A stretch of 64,000 nt of DNA from PALSA-612 sp963742925 (GCA_963742925.1 CAVUNV010000009.1:124001-188000); one strand, 5' to 3'. Numbered from the stretch's first letter, positions 25,340 through 33,465 are shown. Notes: generated by a model from the letters alone, not told the origin. Program-made: numbers and translations.

Positions 25340-26314
25340 ATGGGCCAGGTCGTCGACGCTGCGCGGACGTTCTTCGATCAACTCGCGGCCGTCGGCTGGA
25401 CGATGCTCGGGATCGGGCTCGCCTGTCATCTGGTGCGCCTCGCCTGCCGGGCACTCGCCTGGCGCAACATCCTCGCCGCCGCGTTCCCGGCGGCCCGCAT
25501 CCGGCGCCTGCCGATCTTCGGCGCGTACGTCGCCGGCGTCGGCCTCAACTCGGTCGCCCCGGCCCGTGCGGGCGACGCGCTCAAGCTCGTGCTCGCGCGG
25601 GGACAGATCGCGGGCTCGAACTACGCCACACTGACGCCGACCCTGATCGTCGAGACGCTGTTCGACATCGTCCTCGCGGCGGGGATCCTGATCTGGGCGC
25701 TCCAGCAGAACGTGCTGCCGGGACTCGACGTGCTGCCGAAGCTGCCGGCGATCGACTGGCACTGGCCGTTGCAGCATCCGACGCCCGCGATCGTGATCGG
25801 CGTCGTCTGGGTGACGGTCGGCGTGCTCCTGATCGTGATCTGGTCGCGGCGCGTCGAGGGCTTCAAGAAGCGCGTGGCGGCGGGCTTCGCGATCCTCCGC
25901 GATCCGAAGCGCTTCGCCCTCGGCGTCATCACCTGGCAGGCGCTCTCCTGGGTGTTCCGCGCCGGAACGGTCTTCTTCTTCCTGCGGGCCTTCCATCTTC
26001 CGGCGACGGCATACACGACGGCTCTCGTCCTGGCGGTCCAGAGCCTGTCGACGCTGCTGCCGTTCACCCCGGGCGGCGTCGGCACCCAGCAGGGCCTGAT
26101 CGTCTACGTCTTCCGCGGAGAGCCGATCGAGAAGAGCCTGCTCGTCAGCTTCAGCGTCGGCATGCAGATCGCGTTGACCGTGTTCAACGTCCTGCTCGGC
26201 CTGATCGCGCTGCTGGCGATGGCGCGGACGTTGCACTGGAAACGGCTCGTCACGCCCGCACGGGAGGAGATGCAGCAGCAGGGCGATCTTGAGCGGCCCG
26301 AGCCGAGCGGGTAG
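25340..26314 (+). CDS. Lysylphosphatidylglycerol synthase-type membrane protein (UPF0104 family)
   Basis: A 324-residue polytopic protein with about eight membrane segments and no synthetase domain. It belongs to the family of integral-membrane parts of lysylphosphatidylglycerol synthase/flippase and YbhN. Conserved landmarks are LACRALAWRNILAA, VGLNSVAPARAGDALKLVLAR, LSTLLPFTPGGVGTQQG and VGMQIALTVFN. The role is probably lipid flipping or transport. ATG at 25340 is 7 bases after TATCGT (25327-25332). A DUF4389 membrane protein follows 10 bases downstream, with its own -10. Confidence 0.82.
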   Translation: MGQVVDAARTFFDQLAAVGWTMLGIGLACHLVRLACRALAWRNILAAAFPAARIRRLPIFGAYVAGVGLNSVAPARAGDALKLVLARGQIAGSNYATLTPTLIVETLFDIVLAAGILIWALQQNVLPGLDVLPKLPAIDWHWPLQHPTPAIVIGVVWVTVGVLLIVIWSRRVEGFKKRVAAGFAILRDPKRFALGVITWQALSWVFRAGTVFFFLRAFHLPATAYTTALVLAVQSLSTLLPFTPGGVGTQQGLIVYVFRGEPIEKSLLVSFSVGMQIALTVFNVLLGLIALLAMARTLHWKRLVTPAREEMQQQGDLERPEPSG

Positions 26315-26324
26315 GGTCGACGGC

Positions 26325-27566
26325 ATGGCAGTCCCTCCCGAGCAGGCCCATCCCGTGCGGCTGGTCGTCACCGACGACCTCGAGCGGTCGCGGCTGACGG
26401 TCTTCTTCAGGCTCCTGCTGACGATCCCGCACTTCTTCTGGCTCGGCCTGTTCACGGTCGCCGCCATGTTCGTCGGGTTCGTGAACTGGTTCGCAACCCT
26501 GTTCACGGGCCGTTCGCCGAAGGGCATACACGACTTCCTCGCGGGCTACATCCAGTACGCGACCCAGGTCTTCGCGTACCTGTTCCTGGCCGCAAACCTG
26601 TATCCGCCGTTCTACGTCGGTAACAGGCTCGGCCCGTACCCGATCGACGTCGAGTTCGACCCGCCTGCCCGGCAGAACCGCTGGGTGACCGGCTTCCGGA
26701 TCTTCCTGGCATTCCCGGCGTTCGTGCTCTCGAGCGCGCTCTCGGGCGGCGGCGCGTCAAGCAGCTCGCAGGGCTCCTCGTCGGGTGGTGTCGCCTCCGT
26801 CGCCGCGATGTTCAGCTGGTTCTCCTCGATGGTTCGCGGCCGCTCGCCGCGCGGCCTGCGCGACGTCATCGCCTGGGCCATCGGCTACACCGCCCAGGTG
26901 TACGCCTATCTGCTGCTCGTCACCGACCGGTATCCGAACTCCGACCCGCTCGTCTTCCTCGGCGGCGGGCTCGAGCCGCCGGCCCCTGAGGGACGGGCCC
27001 AGGTCGTGAGCACGGACGACCTGCGGCGCTCGCGGCTCTCCGTCTTCTTCCGGCTGCTGCTCGCCCTGCCGCATATCGTCTGGCTCATCCTCTGGTCGAT
27101 CCTGGCCGTGCTCGCCGGGATCGCGAACTGGCTCGTGACGCTCGTGATGGGACGGCCGGCCGCTCCGCTGGCGCGCTTCCTGTCGGCCTTCATCCGCTAC
27201 ACGGCGCACGTGTACGCGTTCCTGTACGTGATCGCCAACCCGTTCCCCGGGTTCGTCGGTGCCGAGGGCAGCTATCCGGTCGACATCCGGATCGCACCGC
27301 CCGGCCGACAGAACCGCTGGGTCACGCTGTTCCGGATCTTCCTGGCCCTGCCGGCCCTGTTCCTCGGCTCGGCATTCGGCTGGCTTCTGCTCGTCGCCGG
27401 GATGTTCCTGTGGTTCGCGGCGCTCATACGCGGGCGCGCGCCGGCCGGGCTCCAGGCAACGGGCGCGTTCGCGATCGGCTACCACGCGCAGGTGAACTCG
27501 TATCTGTTCGCGCTCACCGATCGGTACCCGCACTCGAGCCCGCTCGCGGTTCTCCAGACCTCGTGA
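26325..27566 (+). CDS. DUF4389 membrane protein with repeated modules
   Basis: A 413-residue membrane protein made of internal repeats of the DUF4389 type. The recurring elements are DDLxRSRLxVFFRLLL near residues 14 and 230, PPARQNRWVTGFRIFLAFP and PPGRQNRWVTLFRIFLALP, and GRSPxGLxxxxAxxIxYxAQVxAYLxLxTDRYP. The whole protein is therefore a duplication of a two-module unit. Function is unknown; the family is typical of Actinomycetota. ATG at 26325 follows TAGGGT (26312-26317) by 7 bases. The TGA overlaps the next GTG by GTGA. Confidence 0.85.
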   Translation: MAVPPEQAHPVRLVVTDDLERSRLTVFFRLLLTIPHFFWLGLFTVAAMFVGFVNWFATLFTGRSPKGIHDFLAGYIQYATQVFAYLFLAANLYPPFYVGNRLGPYPIDVEFDPPARQNRWVTGFRIFLAFPAFVLSSALSGGGASSSSQGSSSGGVASVAAMFSWFSSMVRGRSPRGLRDVIAWAIGYTAQVYAYLLLVTDRYPNSDPLVFLGGGLEPPAPEGRAQVVSTDDLRRSRLSVFFRLLLALPHIVWLILWSILAVLAGIANWLVTLVMGRPAAPLARFLSAFIRYTAHVYAFLYVIANPFPGFVGAEGSYPVDIRIAPPGRQNRWVTLFRIFLALPALFLGSAFGWLLLVAGMFLWFAALIRGRAPAGLQATGAFAIGYHAQVNSYLFALTDRYPHSSPLAVLQTS

Positions 27567-28030
27567 AGCGCTTCGCCTGCGTGGCCGCGGCCGCGTGCTG
27601 CGCGCTCGGGCTGGCGGAGACCGCCTCGCCGGCGATCGTGATCGGGCGAGGCATCGCGGGCGTGACGCTCGGCATGAGCCAGCCGCTGGTGCGCGCCAGG
27701 CTCGGGCGGCCGCTCCGGGTCGTCCACGCCAAGAACGAGTTCGGCCCGTACACCGAGTACCGCTACCGCGGCTACACCGTCGACTTCCAGGGCAACGCGA
27801 CCGTGACGGCGGTCGTGACGACACTGGCCCGCCAGAAGACGCCCGCCGGGGTCGGGGTCGGCTCGACCTGGGCGCAGGTGCGCGCGAAGGTGCCGCACGT
27901 CCAGTGCCAGGGCGCGCCGACGCTCGGCGACTGCCACGTGGGCGACTTCCTGCCCGGCAAGACGGTGACGGACTTCTTCTTCCGCCTGGGCAAGGTCAGC
28001 CGCGTCGTCGTCGGCATCGTCCTGGACTAG
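27563..28030 (+). CDS. Secreted small protein of unknown function
   Basis: A 155-residue protein with a signal peptide at residues 1-23 (KRFACVAAAACCALGLAE, cleavage near ASPA). The mature part begins IGRGIAGVTLGMSQPLVRARLG, a pattern seen in small secreted proteins with a SmpA/BamE-like beta-alpha start. This is followed by YRYRGYTVDFQGN and a Cys pair (VQCQG, GDCHV). The GTG at 27563 overlaps the stop of the DUF4389 gene, so the two are coupled. A role at the membrane with its neighbour is likely but unproven. Confidence 0.7.
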   Translation: MKRFACVAAAACCALGLAETASPAIVIGRGIAGVTLGMSQPLVRARLGRPLRVVHAKNEFGPYTEYRYRGYTVDFQGNATVTAVVTTLARQKTPAGVGVGSTWAQVRAKVPHVQCQGAPTLGDCHVGDFLPGKTVTDFFFRLGKVSRVVVGIVLD

Positions 28031-28070
28031 AGACAGCACGGTTCACCTCGCCGCTAAACTGGTCGGGCCG

Positions 28071-28143
28071 GGCGCATTCGTCTAGTGGCCTAGGACACCG
28101 CCCTCTCACGGCGGCGGCACGGGTTCGAATCCCGTATGCGCCT
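28071..28143 (+). tRNA. tRNA-Glu (anticodon CTC)
   Basis: Full cloverleaf: acceptor GGCGCAT with ATGCGCC, D-arm with TCTAGTGGCCTAGGA, anticodon stem CCGCC/GGCGG with loop CTCTCAC (anticodon CTC), and T-arm CGGGTTCGAATCCCG. CCA is not encoded. The glutamyl-tRNA synthetase gene lies about 4 kb away. Confidence 0.97.
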
Positions 28144-28184
28144 CTTCAGCCTGCGTAGCCGATCGTCATCGAACGGCCCCGGCG

Positions 28185-28358
28185 TCAGACAGGATCGCCG
28201 CCGGCCGGTTTTGTTCGTGCGGCCAAGATAAAGAGCACGAGCCACCAGACAAATGTCACCAGCCAGAGCCAGGGCACGTGCCAGTGGGTGAAGTGCATTG
28301 CGATCCCAGCGATGCCCGCTGCGAAGAGCCAGGCGAGGCCCGCAAGAACAAAACGCAT
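28185..28358 (-). CDS. Small two-helix membrane protein, unknown function
   Basis: A 57-residue protein with two membrane segments (FVLAGLAWLFAAGIAGIAM and WLWLVTFVWWLVLFILAA) joined by a short His/Trp-rich turn (HFTHWHVPW). The start chosen is ATG at 28358. Directly before it is a 17-base inverted repeat (28359-28375), and before that AGGAGG. If the repeat folds, the Shine-Dalgarno comes to normal spacing. The alternative ATG at 28376 has ideal spacing but lies in another frame, so a missing base is also possible. Confidence 0.6.
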   Translation of the reverse strand: MRFVLAGLAWLFAAGIAGIAMHFTHWHVPWLWLVTFVWWLVLFILAARTKPAGGDPV

Positions 28359-28375
28359 ATGCCGATTGTCGGCAT
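28359..28375 (-). promoter_or_regulatory. Hairpin between Shine-Dalgarno and start codon
   Basis: ATGCCGA and TCGGCAT with a 3-base centre form a perfect 7-bp stem between AGGAGG and the ATG at 28358. It may bring the ribosome site into register or control access to the start. Confidence 0.4.
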
Positions 28376-28427
28376 GTCTCGTCGCCTCCTGAAGCCGTAG
28401 GCCCGGCGGGAACACCGGCGGCGGGCT

Positions 28428-29726
28428 TCAGGCCGACGCGGCTTCGGTGAGCGATTCCTCGAGGATCGCGAGGCCCTCGTCGACGTCGCTCTCGTCGGCG
28501 AGGATCGGTACCAGGACCCGGATCACGTTCGAGTAGAGCCCGCAGGAGAGCAGGACGAGGCCGCGTTCGCGGGCGAGTTCGGTCGTGCGCTTCGTCAGGT
28601 CGGGGTCGGGCTGCTTGCTCCCCAGATCCGCGACGAGCTCGACCGCCAGCATCGCCCCGAGGCCGCGCACCTCGCCCACCTGCGGGACGCGGGCGGCGAT
28701 CGTCTCCAGCCGGTGGCGGACCTTCTCGGCGAGCGCGTCGGCGCCGGCGCGGAACTCCGGAGTGGCGACCTGGTCCAGGACCGCCAGCGCGGCGGCGCAG
28801 GCGACCGGATTGCCGCCGAAGGTGCCGCCGAGCCCACCCGGGGGCACCGCGTCGACGACCTCGGCACGGCCCGTGACGCCGGCGAGCGGAAGCCCGCCTC
28901 CCAGGGACTTGCCGGAGACGACGAGATCGGGCTCGACGCCGGAGTGCTCCACCGCCCAGACGGGACCTGTCCGGCCGACCCCGGACTGCACCTCGTCGGC
29001 GACGTAGAGGATGCCGTGCTCGCGGCAGAGGGCGCTCAGGCGCTCGAGGAAGTCGGCCGGCATCGGGATGAAGCCGCCCTCGCCCTGAACCGTCTCCAGC
29101 ACGACGCAGGCCACCGACGCGGGATCGACGTCCGCCTTGAACAGATGCTCGAGCGCGGCCACGGCCGCGTCCGTGTCGATCCCCCGGAACGGGTACGGGG
29201 CGGGCGCCCGATACACCTCGGGCGCGAACGGCCCGAATCCGCGCTTGTAGGGCACGACCTTGCTCGTCATCGTCATCGCGAGGAGCGTGCGCCCGTGGAA
29301 GGCGTAGTCGAAGACGACGACCCCGGGGCGGCCGGTGGCGACGCGAGCGATCTTGACCGCGTTCTCGACCGCCTCGGCGCCGGAGTTCAGGAGCAGGCTC
29401 CGCTGCTCTCCCGCGCCGCACGGCGACAGCTCGGCGAGCCGGCGGCAGACCTCGATGTACGGCTCGTACGTCCCGACCATGAAGCACTGGTGCAGGTAGC
29501 GGTCGACCTGCTCGTGGACCGCCGCGACGGCTGCCGGGAAGTTGTGCCCCGTGTTCTGGCAGCCGATGCCGCCCGCGAAGTCGACGTAGCTTCGGCCGTC
29601 GACGTCCCAGATCCGCGCCCCCTCGGCGCGGGCGACGACGAGCGGCGAGGCCGAGACGCCGCGCGCCACGTATCTCGCCCTCGCATCGAGCACCCGCTCG
29701 GTCTCGGTTCCGTGCCCGATCGCCAT
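28428..29726 (-). CDS. gabT: Class III aminotransferase (4-aminobutyrate aminotransferase-like)
   Basis: A 432-residue PLP-dependent class III aminotransferase, most like GabT, which moves the amino group of 4-aminobutyrate to 2-oxoglutarate. Landmarks are DFAGGIGCQNTGH, SGAEAVENAVKIAR, YAFHGRTLLAMTMT, the Asp motif VADEVQSGVGRTG, and the PLP lysine in SGKSLGGGLPLAG. Related ornithine or other omega-aminotransferases cannot be excluded. ATG at 29726 is chosen because GGAGG lies 5 bases upstream; MM at 29741 lacks one. A strong intrinsic terminator lies in its leader at 29765-29796, suggesting attenuation. Confidence 0.88.
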   Translation of the reverse strand: MAIGHGTETERVLDARARYVARGVSASPLVVARAEGARIWDVDGRSYVDFAGGIGCQNTGHNFPAAVAAVHEQVDRYLHQCFMVGTYEPYIEVCRRLAELSPCGAGEQRSLLLNSGAEAVENAVKIARVATGRPGVVVFDYAFHGRTLLAMTMTSKVVPYKRGFGPFAPEVYRAPAPYPFRGIDTDAAVAALEHLFKADVDPASVACVVLETVQGEGGFIPMPADFLERLSALCREHGILYVADEVQSGVGRTGPVWAVEHSGVEPDLVVSGKSLGGGLPLAGVTGRAEVVDAVPPGGLGGTFGGNPVACAAALAVLDQVATPEFRAGADALAEKVRHRLETIAARVPQVGEVRGLGAMLAVELVADLGSKQPDPDLTKRTTELARERGLVLLSCGLYSNVIRVLVPILADESDVDEGLAILEESLTEAASA

Positions 29727-29764
29727 GTGCGCCTCCATCATGACTGCTGCGGTGCGGTTTCTCC

Positions 29765-29796
29765 AAAACGAAGGACGCCCTTCCGGGCGCCCTTCG
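29765..29796 (-). terminator. Leader terminator/attenuator before the aminotransferase gene
   Basis: On the minus strand, CGAAGGGCGCCC and GGGCGTCCTTCG form a 12-bp stem (one G-U pair) closed by a GGAA tetraloop and followed by TTTT. It ends 38 bases before the ATG at 29726. The nearest upstream minus-strand gene stops about 240 bases earlier, so this reads more naturally as a leader attenuator than as that gene's terminator. Confidence 0.7.
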
Positions 29797-30032
29797 GGTG
29801 CGCACAAAGACCCGCTGTCCCTACGTCGGAGGACTACCGCCGAGCGTGGCAGGCGAGGCGGCTGCAGGCATGTTGGCCTCAGGCGCGAGGATGAGAGAGA
29901 GGTTCGGAACGCGCGGCTCGGCGAGCGGAAGCTCAGTTCGAATCGGATCTCCGCCTACCCAGCGCACGCTGAGAAGGTATCCAGAGACGTGCTGAGCAGC
30001 GGTTACGTCTCGTTAAGAGCGTGTGAAGACGC
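29797..30032 (-). other. Non-coding leader region upstream of the aminotransferase
   Basis: With the terminator and start region this makes 306 bases without a gene. Open frames here lack starts, composition and family support. No known riboswitch could be recognised by eye. It may be a structured 5' leader of the aminotransferase message or a separate small RNA ending at the terminator. Confidence 0.4.
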
Positions 30033-31571
30033 TCAAGCGGCCCAGGAAGCGGCTTCCTTGAACCGCGTCACGAGCGGCCTCACGTCGAGCGGGTTGTAGC
30101 CGATCCGATCGGCTATCTCCTCGCTCGTCGGCTTCGCTCCCTCGAGGAACAGGCCGCGCAGGAGCTGCCCGGTCTCGGGGCTCCGCCACCATGTGTCCCC
30201 GACCTCCCGGATCAGGTGCTCGCGGAGCTGGGCGTTGCGGATCCAGGCGCGAAGGTAGTCGGCGGAGTAGAAGCCCGAGTCCATGTCGGCCAGGTAGTTC
30301 TCGGACCGGTAGCGAAGCCCGGTCGCCTCGGTCAGCCCCTCGGCGTACCCCGCGGGCGTGCCGCCGTCCGAGGGGAAGCGGGACCAGAAACCCAGCTCGT
30401 AATGGAGCTTGGCCGTGTAGCGCCGGAAGAGCAGCGAGTTCATGAACATCGTCGCCTGCGCGTTCTCGTGCGCCTCCTCCTCGGAGAGCCCGAAATGGCG
30501 CGCATGCCACTCGGGCTCGTACGAGATCTCCTCGACGATGTACGAGTAGATCTCGGTCAGCGCGTGGTCGCGCGAGATGCGCCGGAAGGTGTACGGCAGC
30601 GCCGCGTCGCAGCCCGCGTAGTGGAGCGCGTGGCCGGCCTCGTGCAGGAACGCCTGGTAGTCGTGCAGGCCTCCCTGGGCACGCGTGATCAGGTGGACGA
30701 CCGTGGGCGGGTCGGAGGCGATGACACAGGCGCGCGGGGTCTTCTGCGGCCGGTCCTCGAGGTCGGGCCGGATGTTCGGATCGGCGGCCAGGTCGAAGCC
30801 GAGCTCCTTCAGCGTGTCGAGACAGATCTCGGTCGCGCGCTCCTTCGTGTACACGTGCTCGAGCGGGGACAGCCGTCGCATGTAGGCGGCATGCGCGGAC
30901 GAGGGAAGCGGCGTGCGCTCGGGGCCGAGCAGCCGCTCGAACCAGCGCTCCCGCTGAGCCGCGTAGACGTCGTCGATCAGCGCGCTCGCGTCGGCGAGCA
31001 CGTCCGCGAGCTGGCGGAGCGAGATGTGCTTCTCCTCCTCGCTGCGCGCGACGGGATCCGGCTCGCCGGACAGCTCCGCCGACAGGCTCTCGGTCGCTTG
31101 CAGCAGGTCGCGGCGCTCGTCGTTCAGCCTGGCCGACGACTCGACCGCGAGGTCGCCGAGCTCCTCGCGGTCGGCATAGGCGGTGAGCACGGCGAGCTTC
31201 GCCTGCGCGTTCCGGAGCGGCATCGTCTCGCCGCGGAACTCGACCGTCGAGGCCAGCTCCGCGTTCTCGAGCGCGTCCTCCTTCTCGACCAGCTCAGCCG
31301 AGATCAGCCCCTCCTCGCAGGTCTTGCGCAGCCGGTAGACACGCTCGCGCTCGTCCGGATCGCCGGCGGCCTGCTCGGCCTCGCGCAACGCGTCGAGCTG
31401 GCCGCGGGAGAAGAGATCGCCGTAGCGGGCGACGATGGCGGCCTGATCGGAGGTCTCCTTCTCCCCCACCCGGACCGCACGCGCCTCCTCCGAGCGCTCG
31501 AAGATGTACGCCTGGAGCCTTGCCTCGAACTCGTTCGGCGTTCGGATGACGATCGTCGCCACCGAGACCAA
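30033..31571 (-). CDS. M3-like zinc metallopeptidase
   Basis: A 512-residue, mostly helical protein with the gluzincin motif HEAGHALH (His310, Glu311, His314), followed by the third-ligand helix DHALTEIYSYIVEE (about residues 335-348). There is no signal peptide, so it is cytosolic. The arrangement matches the M3 oligopeptidase fold, although it is shorter than PepF or thimet oligopeptidase and not closely similar to named members. Its substrate is unknown. TTG at 31571 is preferred because GGAGGG lies about 6 bases upstream; GTG at 31562 is the alternative. It is divergent from the gene at 31606. Confidence 0.78.
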   Translation of the reverse strand: MVSVATIVIRTPNEFEARLQAYIFERSEEARAVRVGEKETSDQAAIVARYGDLFSRGQLDALREAEQAAGDPDERERVYRLRKTCEEGLISAELVEKEDALENAELASTVEFRGETMPLRNAQAKLAVLTAYADREELGDLAVESSARLNDERRDLLQATESLSAELSGEPDPVARSEEEKHISLRQLADVLADASALIDDVYAAQRERWFERLLGPERTPLPSSAHAAYMRRLSPLEHVYTKERATEICLDTLKELGFDLAADPNIRPDLEDRPQKTPRACVIASDPPTVVHLITRAQGGLHDYQAFLHEAGHALHYAGCDAALPYTFRRISRDHALTEIYSYIVEEISYEPEWHARHFGLSEEEAHENAQATMFMNSLLFRRYTAKLHYELGFWSRFPSDGGTPAGYAEGLTEATGLRYRSENYLADMDSGFYSADYLRAWIRNAQLREHLIREVGDTWWRSPETGQLLRGLFLEGAKPTSEEIADRIGYNPLDVRPLVTRFKEAASWAA

Positions 31572-31590
31572 TCTACACCCTCCACCTTTG

Positions 31591-31596
31591 TATGAT
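31591..31596 (+). promoter_or_regulatory. -10 element of the gene at 31606
   Basis: TATGAT, 9 bases before GTG at 31606. The gap between the divergent starts is only 34 bases. No Shine-Dalgarno is seen. Confidence 0.5.
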
Positions 31597-31605
31597 CGGG
31601 GGACG

Positions 31606-32172
31606 GTGGGGTACGCAGCGGGAACGACCGAGCGGGAGCGCTACGCGTCGGCGCTCGCAGGGCTCTGGGAGAGCCTCGCCTCCACGCTCGCCCGGCTCGA
31701 GGCGGTCTCGGCCGACGTGCACTCGCTGGACGACGCGGGCGGGCGACTGTCCGTGCTCCAGAACCGCCTGCACTGGGCCGGTGAGCTGGTGGCCGGCATC
31801 GAGCCCCCGCTGGGGGCCGAGCGCGCACACGCAGAGCTGGCGGTGGCGCTCGAGAGCGCGCGCGACGCGACCGGCGAGGTGCGGGAGGTGCTCGAGACGG
31901 AGGGCACCGGCGCGGCATGGCTGCTCGTGCACGAGTGGCGCGGTGCTCTGTTCGGCGTGCGGCTCGCGCGGCACCGGCTCGGGCTCGGGGCGCAGGCGAC
32001 GGCTCCTCCCGAGGAGCGGGAGGACGCGTTCAGGTGGTCAGGCGCCCTGGCCACGGCGCTCGTCCTCGCGGGCACGGTCGCCTTCACCGCCGGCGCCATC
32101 GCGGTGCTCTGGCCGGTCTGGGCGGTCGGGCTCGGCCTGGTCGCCGCGAGCTTCCTCGTCTTCGAGCCGTAG
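31606..32172 (+). CDS. Helical protein with C-terminal membrane hairpin, unknown function
   Basis: A 188-residue protein with a long helical N-terminal part (residues 10-135, heptad-like Leu/Ala spacing, possible coiled coil). Two adjacent membrane helices near the C-terminus follow (ALATALVLAGTVAFTAGAIAVLW and AVGLGLVAASFLVF). I do not recognise a family. GTG at 31606 is set by the TATGAT hexamer 9 bases upstream; the frame further upstream overlaps the divergent peptidase start. It converges on gltX with an 18-base gap. Confidence 0.65.
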   Translation: MGYAAGTTERERYASALAGLWESLASTLARLEAVSADVHSLDDAGGRLSVLQNRLHWAGELVAGIEPPLGAERAHAELAVALESARDATGEVREVLETEGTGAAWLLVHEWRGALFGVRLARHRLGLGAQATAPPEEREDAFRWSGALATALVLAGTVAFTAGAIAVLWPVWAVGLGLVAASFLVFEP

Positions 32173-32190
32173 CCGCCCCGGTCAGCCCTA

Positions 32191-33453
32191 CTAGCCGGTC
32201 GCGGTCGCTGCTCGCAGGCGCGCGAGCGCCTCGTCGCGGCCGAGCAGCTCGATGCTCTCGAACAGGCCCGGTGAGACCTTCGAGCCGGTGACGGCGACAC
32301 GGATCGGCTGGAACGCGTCGAGCGGCTTCAGGCCGAGCCGGTCGGCGAGCGACCGAAGGGCTGCGTCCACGTGCCCGGCATCGAACGGCTCGACGCGCGC
32401 CAGTTCCTCGGCGGCGGCACGGAGGATCGGCGCCGAGCCGTCGAGCTGCCCGGGGTCGGGCGCGACCGGCCCGAACAGGAAGCCCGCGTACTCGGGAAAC
32501 TGGCCGAACCGCTCGATCTTTTTCTGGACGAGCGGCACCGCCTGCCGCACCCGCTCCTCCGGCCAGTCGTTGCCCTGATCGCGCAGATACGCGAGCAGCG
32601 CATCTGCGTACGCGTCGGCGGACATGGCCCGCAGGTATTCGCCGTTCAGCCACGCGAGCTTCGCGTAGTCGAAGACGCCGGCGCTCTTGCCGACGCGCTC
32701 GAGCGAGAACCGCTCGACCAGCTCGTCCCGGGACATGATCGTCGTCCGGTCGTCATAGCTCCATCCCAGCAGGGCGAGGTAGTTGACGAGCGCATCCGGG
32801 ACGTAGCCCTGGGCGCGGAACTCGTCCACCGTCACCGAGCCGTGCCGCTTCGACAGCTTCGCCCCGCCGGGGCCGTGGACGAACGGAAGGTGCGCGTACT
32901 CCGGCAGCGGGGCCCCGAGCGCAGTCAGGATCAGCAGCTGCTTCGGCGTGTTGGACACATGGTCGTTGCCGCGGATCACATGCGTGATCCCGTCCAGCCA
33001 GTCCTCGATCGGCGAGGCGAAGTTGTACGTGGGACGGCCGTCCGAGCGGAGGATGACGACGTCCTCCAGCGTCTCGTTCCCGTACTCGACCCGCTCGAGG
33101 ATCAGGTCGTCCCAGGCGGTCACACCCTCGTCGGGCATCCGGAAGCGGATCGCGCCGTCGTCCTCGTACGCCTTTCCCTCGTCGACCAGGCGCCGGGCTT
33201 CCTGCTGGCAGCGTTCGATGCGATCGAGCTGGAAGGTGACCGGCCCGTCCCAGTCGAGCCCGAGCCAGCGCAGGGATTCCTGGATCTGCTCCGTGGCCTC
33301 GGCCACCTCGCGTCCCGTGTCCGTGTTCTCGATCCGCAGGTGGAACTCGCCGCCCTCGTGACGGGCGTACAACCAGTTGAAGAGCGCGGTGTGGACGTTC
33401 CCGATGTGCAGGAACCCGGTGGGGCTCGGAGCCATGCGGACGCGGACACTCAT
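32191..33453 (-). CDS. gltX: Glutamyl-tRNA synthetase
   Basis: GltX charges tRNA-Glu and, where no GlnRS exists, misacylates tRNA-Gln for the GatCAB amidotransferase. The 420-residue class I synthetase has the HIGH motif as PSPTGFLHIGN (residues 9-19), the glutamate-specific ENTDTGRE and the KMSKS motif as KLSKRHG. It is about 50 residues shorter than the E. coli enzyme, mainly in the C-terminal anticodon-binding region. ATG at 33453 is 6 bases after TAACCT (33460-33465, minus strand). That element is shared with the divergent endonuclease gene. Confidence 0.96.
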   Translation of the reverse strand: MSVRVRMAPSPTGFLHIGNVHTALFNWLYARHEGGEFHLRIENTDTGREVAEATEQIQESLRWLGLDWDGPVTFQLDRIERCQQEARRLVDEGKAYEDDGAIRFRMPDEGVTAWDDLILERVEYGNETLEDVVILRSDGRPTYNFASPIEDWLDGITHVIRGNDHVSNTPKQLLILTALGAPLPEYAHLPFVHGPGGAKLSKRHGSVTVDEFRAQGYVPDALVNYLALLGWSYDDRTTIMSRDELVERFSLERVGKSAGVFDYAKLAWLNGEYLRAMSADAYADALLAYLRDQGNDWPEERVRQAVPLVQKKIERFGQFPEYAGFLFGPVAPDPGQLDGSAPILRAAAEELARVEPFDAGHVDAALRSLADRLGLKPLDAFQPIRVAVTGSKVSPGLFESIELLGRDEALARLRAATATG

Positions 33454-33458
33454 GCGGC

Positions 33459-33465
33459 TAGGTTA
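33459..33465. promoter_or_regulatory. Shared two-way -10 element (gltX / endonuclease IV)
   Basis: The heptamer TAGGTTA reads TAGGTT on the plus strand (6 bases before GTG at 33471) and TAACCT on the minus strand (6 bases before ATG at 33453). Only 17 bases separate the two start codons, and neither has room for a Shine-Dalgarno. Confidence 0.6.

Noticed and set aside
29925..29965. A tRNA T-loop-like stretch (AGTTCGAATCGG, then CTCCGCC)
   Set aside because: The T-stem does not pair and no matching 5' acceptor strand or anticodon arm lies upstream, so it is not a tRNA.
29797..30032. T-box or glycine riboswitch upstream of the aminotransferase
   Set aside because: The conserved core sequences of those classes are not present. 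Only the terminator is certain, so the leader is left unassigned.
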